Position numbers and translations under genes: made by a program. Under the pieces are notes generated by a model, which was not told where the DNA came from, searched no databases, and was given only the letters and a program-made list of their open reading frames with translations. Positions 9,011 to 17,982 of a stretch of DNA of 64,000 nucleotides are shown piece by piece. Position 1 is the first letter of the stretch, and each line of letters opens with the position of its first letter. Origin of the DNA: Candidatus Rokuibacteriota bacterium (lineage in GTDB: Bacteria > Methylomirabilota > Methylomirabilia > Rokubacteriales > CSP1-6); the NCBI GenBank assembly GCA_016188005.1, contig JACPIQ010000068.1:1-64000 (forward strand). Reading direction: 5' to 3'.

Positions 9011-10054
9011 CTACTCCGGCAGCTCGCCGCGCGCCGCCGTCTTGCGGTACGGCGGGAAGCGAAAGGCGCTGTCCTGTGACAGAAGACCTCCGAGGCCGAG
9101 AGCGGCCAGCTGGGCGTTGCCGATGGGTTCGCCGGCGAGAAGCCGCGGCAGGATGAGGTCGAAGGTCGTGGCCTGGGAGAACATGCCGCACGTGGGCATG
9201 CCGAGTACCGGGCGGCTCATCGCCTCGCCGACGAACAGCAGGCTGCCCGGGTGCGCCGGCACCCCCACCCGCTCCATCCGCCCGCCGGCAAGCCCGATGC
9301 CGAGGAAGACCGGATCGAGCGGATCGAGCGCGCTGGCCCCGGCGACGATCACGAGCTCCGCACCGGCCTCCACCAGCGCCGTGATCTCCCCGCCCACCGC
9401 GCGCGCGTCGCCCCCCGAGTAGCGCACCGGCAGCAGACGGGAGCCGAACCAGTCCACCTTCTCCCGCAGCACCGCCTCGAACCTCGCGCGCTGGCGGGCG
9501 TCCAGGGTCTCGCGCGTGACGGCGCCGATGGCGTGCGGGGCGAACGGCAGGACTCCCAGCAGTCCGCCAGCTCCCCGCGTGCACTCCTCGACGCGCTTCA
9601 CCACCTGCTCGGCGATGGCCAGCGGAATCACCTTCGCCCGGGCGACGATCTCGCCTGCCTCCACCGGCTGGAGATCGTAGAGGGTGAACACCGCGATGCC
9701 GGGCTCTGCATTGACCAGCGCGAGCGCAGCCTCGCGGACCCGCAGCAGCCCGCGATGCGCGGCGGCGAGCGTCCACTGCCCGCCGCTATAGCCCTTCACC
9801 TCGACCCCCTCCCCCACCGCCGCCTGCGCCAGCCGCGCCCCGGCCGGCTCCTCGTGCAGATCTCCAGCCTCGAGCTCGAGGAGATGCACTTCCTCCCACG
9901 GCAGGGTCAGGAGCAGCCCCGCGGCCGCGACGTCCAGGGTCTGGCCCTTGCGGATGGCGACGCGCCCCTCGCCGTCCCGCACGTCGTGACAGGCGATCCT
10001 CCCCTCCAGCGCCCCTGCCGCAGCCTCGTCCCTTCGCAGGGCCATCGGCTTCAT
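9011..10054 (-). CDS. MoeA/MogA-like molybdopterin-binding domain protein
   Basis: This 347-aa protein has an N-terminal region without clear motifs followed by a MoCF/MoeA-like fold (about 170 to 340). The evidence for the fold is the helix-strand-turn AVGGEITALVEAGAELVIVAGASALDPLDPVF and the late GVPAHPGSLLFVGEAMSRPVLGMPTCG segment, which matches the molybdopterin-binding loop of MoeA-like proteins. Such proteins accompany coxDEI clusters and probably handle molybdenum cofactor before insertion. A true moeA lies at 57941. The exact reaction is not established. Its ATG overlaps the end of the repeat-encoded frame upstream as ATGA. Confidence 0.75.
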   Translation of the reverse strand: MKPMALRRDEAAAGALEGRIACHDVRDGEGRVAIRKGQTLDVAAAGLLLTLPWEEVHLLELEAGDLHEEPAGARLAQAAVGEGVEVKGYSGGQWTLAAAHRGLLRVREAALALVNAEPGIAVFTLYDLQPVEAGEIVARAKVIPLAIAEQVVKRVEECTRGAGGLLGVLPFAPHAIGAVTRETLDARQRARFEAVLREKVDWFGSRLLPVRYSGGDARAVGGEITALVEAGAELVIVAGASALDPLDPVFLGIGLAGGRMERVGVPAHPGSLLFVGEAMSRPVLGMPTCGMFSQATTFDLILPRLLAGEPIGNAQLAALGLGGLLSQDSAFRFPPYRKTAARGELPE

Positions 10055-10059
10055 CTAAC

Positions 10060-10398
10060 CATCTCGCTTGAATGTGGATGACTTCGGGCTGCGGTTGGGC
10101 CTCTTCGCCCTGTCGGGCTCATCGGGGCGTCGACTCCACCGGGGCCTCTTCGCCCCTTCGGGACCCTCTCCACCTCGCCTGACCGTGGATGACTCCACCG
10201 TGCGGTTGGGCCTCTTCGCCCTGCCGGGCTCATCGGGGCGCCGACTCCACCGGGGCCCTCTCCACCTCGCCTGACCGTGGATGACTCCACCGTGCGCCCC
10301 GCGCCTCTTCGCCCTGTCGGGCTCTGTCCATCTCGCCTGAACCTGGAAGACTCCACGTTGCCCCCGGGCCTCTTCGGGCCTCCGGCCCTCATCGGGGC
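10060..10398 (-). repeat. Tandem-repeat spacer between xdhC and the MoeA-like gene (about four units)
   Basis: Four related units of about 60 to 110 nt fill the space between two co-transcribed genes. Read on the plus strand, each begins near CCAYCTCGCCTGAAC and holds the small palindrome TGGATGACTCCA, then GCCTCTTCGCCC, and most end in CTCATCGGGG. Unit starts are near 10060, 10172, 10263 and 10330. The two central units are nearly identical over about 45 nt. On the coding (minus) strand a 113-codon frame runs through the array from an ATGA on the xdhC stop to an ATGA on the next start. It encodes only Arg/Pro/Gly-rich repetitive sequence, so I annotate a repeat and not a gene. A diverged fifth copy lies at 52078-52145. 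Confidence 0.8.
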
Positions 10399-11477
10399 GC
10401 CCGGCCGACCTTCTCCGACAGGGGGAGGCCGGTGGCGCTGTGCTGGACCGCCACGACCTCGGCCATGATGGCCAGCGCGATCTCGGGCGCCGAGCGGGCG
10501 CCGAGATCGAGCCCGATGGGCACCCGCACGCGCGCCAGCTGAGCCTCGCCCAGCCCCTCCTCGCGGAGCAGGTTCAGGATCGCCGCGCCGCGCCGCGTGC
10601 TTCCCAGGAGTCCGATGTAGCCGACCTCCGTGCCCAGCGCGTGCCGCAGCACGGGCAGGTCGTACTTGTAGTCGTGGGCCACCAGCACCAGCGCCGTGCT
10701 CGGGACCAGCGGGACCTCTCGGACGAGATCCGAGGGAATGCCGATCCTGAGCTCGTCGACGTCGGGGAAGCGCTCGGGCGTTGCGAAGCGCGGCCGCCCG
10801 TCCACCACGATGGTCCGGAAGCCGAGGGTCCGCGCCAGGGCCACCAGCGGCATGGCCACATGCCCCGCCCCCACGACCGCCAGGATGGCGGGCGGCGCCA
10901 GCACCTCCGCGAAGGCCCGCACCCCTTCCAGGAACAGCGTGCGCGATGCGCCGGCACGCAGCGCCGCCCCGGCCTCGCCGGCGAAGCGGCGGTCCAGGAA
11001 CGGCTCGCCGAGGCTGCCCTCGATCTCGCCAGAGTCCAGCACGAGGAGCTTGGCGCCGGCGCCGGGCGGATCGAGCCGCGTCACGATGGCGGCGCGCCCG
11101 CCGCGGCCCGCATGAGCGCGCGCCCTCTCGTAGAAGGCCAGCGTGTCGTCACCCGGGCGATCCAGCGCGACTGGCTCGACGAACACCTCGATGGTCCCCC
11201 CGCAGGTGAGGCCGATCTCCCAGGCCTCCTCGTCGCCCAGGTCGAGCTCCAGCAGTCGCGGCGCATTCCGCCCGAGCACGGCGGCTGACTCCTCGATGAC
11301 CTGGGCGTCCACGCACCCCCCGATGGTGACGGATCCGAGAATCCGCCCCCCCTCGCCCACCAGCATCTGCGCTCCTTCCTTCCTGGGGGTCGTCCCACGG
11401 GTGTTGACCAGCGTCGCCAGCGCCACCCGGCCCTCCGCCCGGCGGAGCCGCGCGATGTGCTCGAGGAACTCGCTCAC
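10389..11477 (-). CDS. XdhC/CoxI-family molybdoenzyme maturation protein
   Basis: This 362-aa protein has the XdhC_CoxI domain at the N-terminus (ATLVNTRGTTPRKEGAQMLV, then GSVTIGGCVDAQVIEES, and a second cysteine in GLTCGGTIEVFVEP) and the Rossmann-like XdhC_C domain at the C-terminus (ILAVVGAGHVAMPLVALA and YIGLLGSTRR). XdhC binds the molybdenum cofactor and presents it, sulfurated, to xanthine-dehydrogenase-family enzymes. It follows coxE by 7 nt in the order coxD-coxE-coxI, so its client is most likely the CoxSLM enzyme in the same train. Confidence 0.93.
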   Translation of the reverse strand: MSEFLEHIARLRRAEGRVALATLVNTRGTTPRKEGAQMLVGEGGRILGSVTIGGCVDAQVIEESAAVLGRNAPRLLELDLGDEEAWEIGLTCGGTIEVFVEPVALDRPGDDTLAFYERARAHAGRGGRAAIVTRLDPPGAGAKLLVLDSGEIEGSLGEPFLDRRFAGEAGAALRAGASRTLFLEGVRAFAEVLAPPAILAVVGAGHVAMPLVALARTLGFRTIVVDGRPRFATPERFPDVDELRIGIPSDLVREVPLVPSTALVLVAHDYKYDLPVLRHALGTEVGYIGLLGSTRRGAAILNLLREEGLGEAQLARVRVPIGLDLGARSAPEIALAIMAEVVAVQHSATGLPLSEKVGRAPR

Positions 11478-11484
11478 GGTCGGC

Positions 11485-12648
11485 TCACCTCAGCGTGAGA
11501 TGCCCCGCGAGGTCACGCAGGCTCGCGAGGTTGTGGGCCGCGGCGAAGTGGTCCACGAGGGGCAGCGCCGCGGCCATGCCGCGCGTCAGCGGCTCGTAGG
11601 AGGGGTTGCCCAGCAAGGGGTTCAGCCAGATCAGTCGCCCTGCCTTCCGCTTGAGGGCCAGCATCTCGCCCGCCAGCGCCTCCGGCTCTCCCGTGTCCCA
11701 GCCATCGGAGAGCAGGATGACGATGCTCTGCCGGCTGAGCAGGTGCCCCCAGCCGGAGTTGAACTCGCGCAGGCTGTCACCGATTCGAGTGCCTCCGGAC
11801 CAGTCGCGCACCTCGGTGAGCTGGCGGAGCGCCCCCTTGTAGGACAGGCCCCGGAGGTGCTCGGTGACGCGCGTGAGCCGCGTGGCGAAGGTGAAGGTCT
11901 CGACACGCCCGAAGACGTTCTGGAGCGCGTAGAGGAACTGGAGCAGGAAGCGGCTGTAGAGGTCCATGGAGCCAGAGACGTCGCAGAGGAGGACGAGCCG
12001 CACCTTCCGGCGCCGACGCTCCCGCCGCCTCAGCTCGACCAGCTCCCCCTTCATCACGTTGGCGCGGATGCTCCGGCGCAGGTCCACCACGCCTCCGCGC
12101 TTCACCGGGCGCCGCCGCCGGCTCATCCGCCGTGCCAGCCGCCTGGCGATCAGCACCGTCACGCGCGCCACCTCGTCGAGCTGGTCCGAGGGAAAGGAGG
12201 AGAAGTCCCGCTCCATCAGCACCTCCTGCGGGCTCGTCCCGGGAACCTCGAGAGGCTCGCCGTCCTCCGCCCCCTCTTCCTCCCACCCCTCCAGCCCGAG
12301 CGCAATCTCCTGACGTCCCCCGCTCTCGGCAGAGCCGGGGACGGGGTCCTCCTCCCGCGGCGAACCGGAGGCTGGCGCCGCACTGACCAGCCCCTCGAGC
12401 CCCTGCCCCTCCGCGGCGCGGAAGGTCCAGAAGGCATCGAAGCAGCGGTCGAAGGCTGGCAGCTCCTCGCGGCGGGCCACCAGCACCGTCCTGAGGGCCA
12501 GGCGCACCTCGCCGCGGTCGAGCACGTTCACGATCTCCAGCGCCCGGACCGCATCCATCAGCTCGGACACAGTGACCTGGAGCCCCGCGCCGCGCAGCAT
12601 CCGGCCGAAGGCGAGGGTGGCCGTCATCAGGTCCCGCGGAGCTTGCAC
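11485..12648 (-). CDS. coxE: CoxE-like VWA domain protein
   Basis: This 387-aa protein has a von Willebrand A domain in its C-terminal half with an intact MIDAS motif (LLCDVSGSMDLYSRF) and the conserved VRDWSGGTRIGDSL and ILLSDGWDTG segments. CoxE works with the MoxR-type ATPase CoxD in the post-translational maturation of CO-dehydrogenase-type active sites. The gene lies 8 nt downstream of coxD. The middle, around residues 110 to 150, is acidic and low in complexity, probably a linker. Confidence 0.93.
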   Translation of the reverse strand: MQAPRDLMTATLAFGRMLRGAGLQVTVSELMDAVRALEIVNVLDRGEVRLALRTVLVARREELPAFDRCFDAFWTFRAAEGQGLEGLVSAAPASGSPREEDPVPGSAESGGRQEIALGLEGWEEEGAEDGEPLEVPGTSPQEVLMERDFSSFPSDQLDEVARVTVLIARRLARRMSRRRRPVKRGGVVDLRRSIRANVMKGELVELRRRERRRRKVRLVLLCDVSGSMDLYSRFLLQFLYALQNVFGRVETFTFATRLTRVTEHLRGLSYKGALRQLTEVRDWSGGTRIGDSLREFNSGWGHLLSRQSIVILLSDGWDTGEPEALAGEMLALKRKAGRLIWLNPLLGNPSYEPLTRGMAAALPLVDHFAAAHNLASLRDLAGHLTLR

Positions 12649-12656
12649 GGGACGGA

Positions 12657-13547
12657 CTACCCCTCGACGGGCAGGAAGCGCTTGAGGCCGGCGGTGTCCA
12701 GCTCGCGCTTCACGCGCCTGATGTCCTCCGGGTCCTTGAGCACGCAGCCGAGGGTCTCTGCCACCAGGTCCTCGTCCAGGTGGTCGGCGTGCAGCGATGA
12801 GAGCGCCTGCGCCCAGTCCAGCGTCTCCGCCACGCCCGGGAGCTTGGCGAGCCTGACCGTGCGGAGCGTCTCCATGAAGCGCGAGATCTCGCGGGCCAGG
12901 CGCTCGTTGACGCCGGGCACCTTGCGCGTGACGATGCGGACCTCCTTGTCGAAGCCGGGGAAGTCCACCCAGAGATACAGGCAGCGCCGCCGGAGGGCAT
13001 CCGACAGCTCACGGTTCCGGTTCGAGGTCAGGATCACGTAGGGGGGGTGCGTGGCCTTGATCGTGCCCAGCTCCGGGATCGTCACCTGGAAGTCGGAGAG
13101 GACCTCGAGGAGGAAGGCTTCCAGCTCCTCGTCGCCCCGATCGATCTCGTCGATGAGCAGCACCGGAGCCTGGCCGTTCTGCGTGATCGCCTGCAAGAGC
13201 GGGCGCCGGATCAGGAAGGGCTCGGAGAAGATCGCCGCCTCCTTGTCCTTGAGGGAGTGCGTCGTGCTCTCCTCGAGCTTGATGTGCAGAAGCTGCTTGG
13301 GGTAATTCCACTCGTACAGCGCCTGGTTCGCGTCGAGCCCCTCGTAGCACTGCAGGCGAATGAGCCGCGTGGCGAGCATGCGGGCCATGACCTTGGCGAC
13401 CTCGGTCTTGCCCACCCCCGCGTGCCCCTCGATCAGGAGCGGCTTCCTGAGCGTCATGGCCAGGTGCACCGACGTGGCGATGGCCGCGTCGGTGACGTAG
13501 TCGGCGCCTTCCATCAGCTCCTCGATCCGTTTGATCTCCGCCCTCAT
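12657..13547 (-). CDS. coxD: CoxD-like MoxR AAA+ ATPase
   Basis: This 296-aa MoxR-family AAA+ ATPase has Walker A GHAGVGKTEVAK, Walker B VLLIDEIDRG and a sensor 1 asparagine in YVILTSNRNREL. In Oligotropha, CoxD is a chaperone-type ATPase that drives sulfuration and copper insertion at the Mo site. It sits directly before coxE. The presence of coxD, coxE and coxI suggests that the CoxL protein here needs the same maturation although it is a form II enzyme. Confidence 0.94.
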   Translation of the reverse strand: MRAEIKRIEELMEGADYVTDAAIATSVHLAMTLRKPLLIEGHAGVGKTEVAKVMARMLATRLIRLQCYEGLDANQALYEWNYPKQLLHIKLEESTTHSLKDKEAAIFSEPFLIRRPLLQAITQNGQAPVLLIDEIDRGDEELEAFLLEVLSDFQVTIPELGTIKATHPPYVILTSNRNRELSDALRRRCLYLWVDFPGFDKEVRIVTRKVPGVNERLAREISRFMETLRTVRLAKLPGVAETLDWAQALSSLHADHLDEDLVAETLGCVLKDPEDIRRVKRELDTAGLKRFLPVEG

Positions 13548-13559
13548 GGCGTTTCCATC

Positions 13560-14150
13560 TTACACCGGCGGCGCGCTCGGCCTGAGCCTCTCGTAGTCCC
13601 CGGGCGTGTCGAGATCCTCGGGCATGGGCAGGTCGAAATCCACCAGCGTCACCCTCGCCGGATCCCGGTCCACCACGCAGCGGCCTCCCTGGTCGCCGCC
13701 CAGTGCCAGGAGCTCGGAGAAGAGCGCGGCCGAGAAGAGCACGGGGTTGCCCCGGGCGCCCCGGTAGCGGGGAGCCGCGACGGGCCGGCCGCTCTCCCTG
13801 AATGCCCGGAGCAGCGCGGGAATCACTTCGCCCGGGACCGTCGGCTGGTCGCCCAGCGCGACCAGGGCCGCCGCCGTTCCAGGGACGAGCGCGCGAATGC
13901 CGGCCTCGATGGAACCGGCCTGGCCGGCCTCGGGATGAGCGTTCACCACGAGCCGGGCCCCGAGGCCCTCGAGCGCGGCCTCGATGTCGGAGGGCGCGGG
14001 CCCCACCACCACGAGGATATCGTCGAGCCCGGACGACGCAACGCGCTCGACAGTTCTTCGGATCAGTGGCCTGCCGCCCCAGTCCAGAAAGAGCTTCGCC
14101 TGCCCCATGCGGCGCGACAGCCCCGCGGCGAGGACGATTCCGGCGATCAC
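13560..14150 (-). CDS. MobA/MocA-like nucleotidyltransferase
   Basis: This 196-aa protein of the NTP-transferase fold has the nucleotide-binding signature GIVLAAGLSRRMGQAKLFLDWGG at the N-terminus and the metal-binding VALGDQPTV motif mid-protein. In cox and xdh clusters such proteins (MocA type) attach CMP to molybdopterin to make the cytosine dinucleotide cofactor used by the xanthine oxidase family. The ATG overlaps the stop of the histidine kinase gene (ATGA), so the sensor and the cofactor gene are translated together. Confidence 0.88.
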   Translation of the reverse strand: MIAGIVLAAGLSRRMGQAKLFLDWGGRPLIRRTVERVASSGLDDILVVVGPAPSDIEAALEGLGARLVVNAHPEAGQAGSIEAGIRALVPGTAAALVALGDQPTVPGEVIPALLRAFRESGRPVAAPRYRGARGNPVLFSAALFSELLALGGDQGGRCVVDRDPARVTLVDFDLPMPEDLDTPGDYERLRPSAPPV

Positions 14151-16189
14151 GGCTCGGTGTCCAGGACCTCACGCACCTTCGCCGCCAGGCCGGGCGGGGA
14201 GAACGGTTTCTGGAGCAAGGCCGTGCCGGGCTCGAGGACCCCCTGCAGGCCAGGCGTGTCGTGGGTGTAGCCGGACATGTAGAGCACTCTCATCCCCGGG
14301 CGAAGCCGCGTCAGCTGCTCCGCCAGCGCCCGCCCGCTCATCCTGGGCATGACCACATCCGTCAACAGCAGGTCGATGGGCCCGGCATGCGCCTCGCTGA
14401 TCTCGAGCGCCTGCGCCCCGTCCCGGGCGGCGAGCACGGCGTACCCAGCCGCCCGCAGGATCTCCCGGCCGAGATCGAGCAAGGGCTCCTCGTCCTCGAC
14501 CAGGAGGATGGTCTCGGCGCCCGACGTGCGCTGCGCCTCGGCGGGAACCGGCGTCTTCGGCTGGACGACCTCCTCCACCCGCGGCAGGAAGATCTCGAAC
14601 CTCGTGCCCCGGCCGGGCTCGCTCTCGACCCAGATGAACCCCTCGCTCTGCTTGACGACACCGTACACTGTCGCGAGCCCCAGCCCGGTCCCCCGGCCCA
14701 CCTCCTTCGTCGTGAAGAAGGGCTCGAAGATACGGGCCTGGGTGTCGCGGTCCATCCCGTGCCCCGTATCGGCCACCGCGAGCCTGACGTACGGGCCGAT
14801 CCGGGCCTCCGGGTGGCGGTCGAGGAACGCCGCGTCGATCTGGGCATTCGCGGTCTCGATGGTGAGGGTCCCACCGCCGGGCATGGCGTCGCCGGCGTTC
14901 ACGGCCAGGTTCATGATCACCTGCCCGATCTGGGCTGAGTCGGCCTTGACCCGGCCGAGCCCCGGGTCCAGAGAGTAGCGGATTTCGATCTGCTCTCCGA
15001 TCAGCCGGCGCAGCAGCCGCCCCGTGCTCTCGATGGTCGCGTTGAGGTCCAGCACCATCGGCGTGAGAACCTGCTTCCGGCTGAAGGCCAGCAGCTGCTG
15101 GGTGAGGCTGGCGGCCCGCTCCGCCGTCTGCCGAATGAGCTCCACGTTGCGCCGCGCGCCGTCGTCGAGCGAGGGCCTTGCCGCCAGCAGCTCGCTGCGC
15201 CCGGTGATGACCGTCAGCAGGTTGTTGAAGTCGTGAGCCACTCCGCCGGCCAGCCGCCCGACCGCCTCCATCTTCTGCGCCTGACGGAGCTGCGCCTCGA
15301 GCCCCGCCCGCGCGGCCTCGGCGCGCCGGCGCTCGCTGATGTCCCGGAGGATCAGGGTGTAAGCGGTCTCGCCCCGGTGCTTCCACGTCGACACGGCCAG
15401 CTCCACCGGGACCTCCGTCCCGTCCTGCCGGAGGCCTTCCAGCTCCACCGTGGACTGCCACGCCGCCGACGTCCCCGCGCCGCCCGCGCCCTCGAGCAGA
15501 CGGGCGGTGAACGGCTCCCGGGACGCCTCCGCGATCAGGCGGACGACCGGCGTGCCGAGCACGTCGTGCTCGGTCCAGCCGAAGATCGCGCGCGCCCCGC
15601 CGTTCCAGGACAGGATGCGCCCCGCCGCGTCGGCCAGGATGATGCCGTCGCCGGCCGACTGCGTCACGGAGCGGAAGCGCGCCTCGCTGAGCTCCAGCGC
15701 CCGCAGTGGCAGGGTCCGCAGGAAGAAGAACACTCCCCCGCTCACCACGAGGCCGAGGATCCCCACCGCCCCCGCGCCGATGAGGAGAGGACGCAGGGAC
15801 CGGACACTCTCGGTGCGGCCGACGACGACCCCGGCGTCCCGCAAGTTGGCGCTCCGGACCATGACCGGCCTGGGCGCCGGGATCGCCGTCTCCAGGATCA
15901 ACCGGTTGCCGGGCCCGACGACTCGCCGTCGCACCGGGTCGCCCGGGACCCTGCGATGCGAGATCGCGTCCTCGATCCTCACGAGCTGGTACTGCCATGT
16001 GTCGGGGCTTTCCACGATGAGCTCACTGAGGATCGTCGCGTTGATCTCGGCATCGGTCTGGACCAACCCGGCCTGGTACTGATACGAGAGCGCGAGGTAG
16101 GTGCCCGGCAGCCCGAGCGCGATGACGACGGCGAGCACGGCCGCGATCCGGCCGCCGACCCGGACTACGGTGGCGTCGGACCCGGGCAT
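14147..16189 (-). CDS. Hybrid sensor histidine kinase with PAS and C-terminal receiver
   Basis: This 680-aa membrane kinase has TM1 near residues 12 to 34, an extracytoplasmic sensor region of about 120 residues, TM2 near 155 to 178, a PAS domain (about 185 to 300), HisKA with the phospho-acceptor His in GGVAHDFNNLLTVI, HATPase_c (N box NLAVNAGDAMPGGG, then DTGHGMD and GTGLGLATVYG), and a receiver domain with the phospho-Asp in LLLTDVVMPRMSG. No DNA-binding output domain is present. It is 25 nt downstream of a phosphate-binding-like periplasmic protein and coupled to the mobA-like gene, an unusual place for a sensor inside a cox cluster. The partner regulator is not in the window. Confidence 0.93.
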   Translation of the reverse strand: MPGSDATVVRVGGRIAAVLAVVIALGLPGTYLALSYQYQAGLVQTDAEINATILSELIVESPDTWQYQLVRIEDAISHRRVPGDPVRRRVVGPGNRLILETAIPAPRPVMVRSANLRDAGVVVGRTESVRSLRPLLIGAGAVGILGLVVSGGVFFFLRTLPLRALELSEARFRSVTQSAGDGIILADAAGRILSWNGGARAIFGWTEHDVLGTPVVRLIAEASREPFTARLLEGAGGAGTSAAWQSTVELEGLRQDGTEVPVELAVSTWKHRGETAYTLILRDISERRRAEAARAGLEAQLRQAQKMEAVGRLAGGVAHDFNNLLTVITGRSELLAARPSLDDGARRNVELIRQTAERAASLTQQLLAFSRKQVLTPMVLDLNATIESTGRLLRRLIGEQIEIRYSLDPGLGRVKADSAQIGQVIMNLAVNAGDAMPGGGTLTIETANAQIDAAFLDRHPEARIGPYVRLAVADTGHGMDRDTQARIFEPFFTTKEVGRGTGLGLATVYGVVKQSEGFIWVESEPGRGTRFEIFLPRVEEVVQPKTPVPAEAQRTSGAETILLVEDEEPLLDLGREILRAAGYAVLAARDGAQALEISEAHAGPIDLLLTDVVMPRMSGRALAEQLTRLRPGMRVLYMSGYTHDTPGLQGVLEPGTALLQKPFSPPGLAAKVREVLDTEP

Positions 16190-16214
16190 GGGCGATTCTC
16201 CTGGGCCGGATCCG

Positions 16215-17042
16215 TCACCGGACCCAGTACCCCAGGCGGGAAAGGATCTCGCGGCCGGGCGCCGACCCCGCGAACTCCAGGAAACGCCGCGCGCGCGGTG
16301 AGGGCGTCCGGGGCGTCACCAGGTAGAAGGTCTTGACGTACGGGTAGGAACCGTCGGCGATGGCCCTCTGGCTGGGCGGGACGCCGTTGATCGAGAGCGC
16401 CTTGAGCGGGCGCCGCTCGGAGAGGATCAGGGCCAGCGTCAAGGTGCCGAGCGCTCCGGGGATCGCCTCGATGGCCTCGGCGCTGTCCTGGTCCGTGGCC
16501 GCCATCTTCAGCCCGGGACGGCCATGGGCGGCGGTGACCGCCCGCTCCATCTCGCGGGACATCCTCTTGAGGCTGTCGCTGTCGGAGTCGCCTGGAGGGC
16601 GCAGGATCAGTCGCAGCCGGCTCCCGTCGGGCCAGTTCAGGGTCCGGCCGGCGTAGATGTTCACCAGCTCCGGGAGCGTGAACCCGGGGACAGGGTTCGT
16701 GCTGGAGGTCGCGAAGACGAACGGCGTCCTGCCCAGCTCCACGCCGCTGAGCCCCTGCTCGGACTCCGCGGGCGTGACCGCCTGGGCGCTCACCGCGATG
16801 TCAAGAACCGCCGCCAGCAGCGCCGTCTTGGCGCCACGGCTACCCAGCCGGGTGAGGATCTCGACCCGGCTGTGATCGGGGGTTTTCTGGAAGGCCTCCG
16901 CGAGGATCTCGATCGAGCGCACGGCTCCCCCGGTGCCGCCGACCTTGATCGTTTCCTGGGACGAGACGGCGCCGACCGGGACCCACGCCAGGAGAGCGAC
17001 GGCGCAGACCGTCGCCCGGAACACCCGGGGCCTCCAGCTCAC
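16215..17042 (-). CDS. PstS-like periplasmic substrate-binding protein
   Basis: This 275-aa secreted protein (signal peptide to about residue 28, cleavage near AVSSQE) belongs to the PBP-like domain family that includes PstS-type phosphate-binding proteins. Signals are the GGTGGAVRSIEILAEAF start, DIAVSAQAVTPAE, the FVFATSSTNPVPGFTLPELVNIYAG segment and a C-terminal PYVKTFYLVT. No transporter subunits accompany it. It precedes the hybrid histidine kinase gene by 25 nt, so it may feed a ligand signal to that kinase. Phosphate is only the family default; another oxyanion is possible. Confidence 0.8.
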   Translation of the reverse strand: MSWRPRVFRATVCAVALLAWVPVGAVSSQETIKVGGTGGAVRSIEILAEAFQKTPDHSRVEILTRLGSRGAKTALLAAVLDIAVSAQAVTPAESEQGLSGVELGRTPFVFATSSTNPVPGFTLPELVNIYAGRTLNWPDGSRLRLILRPPGDSDSDSLKRMSREMERAVTAAHGRPGLKMAATDQDSAEAIEAIPGALGTLTLALILSERRPLKALSINGVPPSQRAIADGSYPYVKTFYLVTPRTPSPRARRFLEFAGSAPGREILSRLGYWVR

Positions 17043-17111
17043 TCAGCCGCTTCTCGAGAGGCCAGAAGCCATGGGTCGGAGCATCGGCGGGGACCCGTCA
17101 CCCCCGCGCGG

Positions 17112-17969
17112 CTACTTCCTGGCCGCGGCCTCGATGGCCCGCTTCGCGAAGACCCTGAGCAGGTGCTGCTTGTACTCCACCGAGCCCTGGAGGTCGGCCT
17201 GCACATCCACCCCCTCCGGCGCTCGCTCGGCGGCCGCCTGGATCGTCGCCGTGTCGAGCGTCTTCCCCTGGAGCGCGGCCTCCACGCCCCTGGCGCGCAC
17301 GGCCCGGGTGCCGGCACCGGTGATGCCGATGCCGGCCTTGCCGACCTTGCCGCCGTCGAGCGTGAGCACGGCGGCCACGCCCACCACGGCGAAGCGCGAG
17401 GCCGGGTGCGGGAACTTCAGGTACGCGCAGCCCACGCCCGGGCCGCAGACGGGGACCCGGACCTCGCTCAGGATCTCGTCGGGCCCCACCGCCGTCGTCA
17501 TGAGCCCCTTGAAGAAGTCGTCGGCCTTGACCGTCCGCCGGCCCCTGGCACCCTCGAGGACCATCTCGGCGCTGAGCGCGATGATCGTCGCCGGATAGTC
17601 GGCCGCCGGGTCGGCGTGAGAGAGGCTCCCGCCGATGGTCCCGAGGTTGCGCACCATGGGGTCGCCGATCTGGGCCGCAGTCTGGGCCAGGACGGGGCAC
17701 CTGCCCTTGACCACCGGAGAGGATTCGACGGCCCAGTGGGTGGTCATGGCACCGATCACCAGCGTGCCGCCCTCCTCCTTGATCCCGGCGAGCCCCGGGA
17801 CCTTTCGCAGATCCACGAGGTGCGCCGGCCGCGCCAGCCTGAACTTCATGGCCGGCAGGAGGCTGTGACCCCCAGCCAGGAGCTTGGCCTCCTCCTTGTA
17901 CTTGCCGAGGAGATCGAGGGCTTCCTTCAGCGTACCGGGCGTGTGGTAGTCGAACTGGGCTGGATACAT
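17112..17969 (-). CDS. coxM: CoxM-like FAD-binding subunit of molybdenum hydroxylase
   Basis: This 285-aa medium subunit of a CO-dehydrogenase-like enzyme binds FAD and passes electrons from the Fe-S subunit to the respiratory chain. ATG 17969 has a GGGGGAGGAG ribosome site; the frame stays open upstream, inside coxL. FAD motifs are LLAGGHSLLPAMKFRLARP (AGGHS) and the pyrophosphate loop TIGGSLSHADPAADYP (TIGG). The CO_deh_flav_C domain follows (FPHPASRFAVVGVAA). It is encoded 13 nt after coxL, giving the order S-L-M rather than the M-S-L order of Oligotropha. Confidence 0.92.
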   Translation of the reverse strand: MYPAQFDYHTPGTLKEALDLLGKYKEEAKLLAGGHSLLPAMKFRLARPAHLVDLRKVPGLAGIKEEGGTLVIGAMTTHWAVESSPVVKGRCPVLAQTAAQIGDPMVRNLGTIGGSLSHADPAADYPATIIALSAEMVLEGARGRRTVKADDFFKGLMTTAVGPDEILSEVRVPVCGPGVGCAYLKFPHPASRFAVVGVAAVLTLDGGKVGKAGIGITGAGTRAVRARGVEAALQGKTLDTATIQAAAERAPEGVDVQADLQGSVEYKQHLLRVFAKRAIEAAARK

Positions 17970-17982
17970 GCGCTCCTCCCCC

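Noticed and set aside
10051-10392. 113-codon ORF through the repeat array, coupled to both neighbours
   Set aside because: The translation is only repeated Arg/Pro/Gly/Ser segments copied from the DNA repeat, so I list a repeat, while noting the coupling as a finding.
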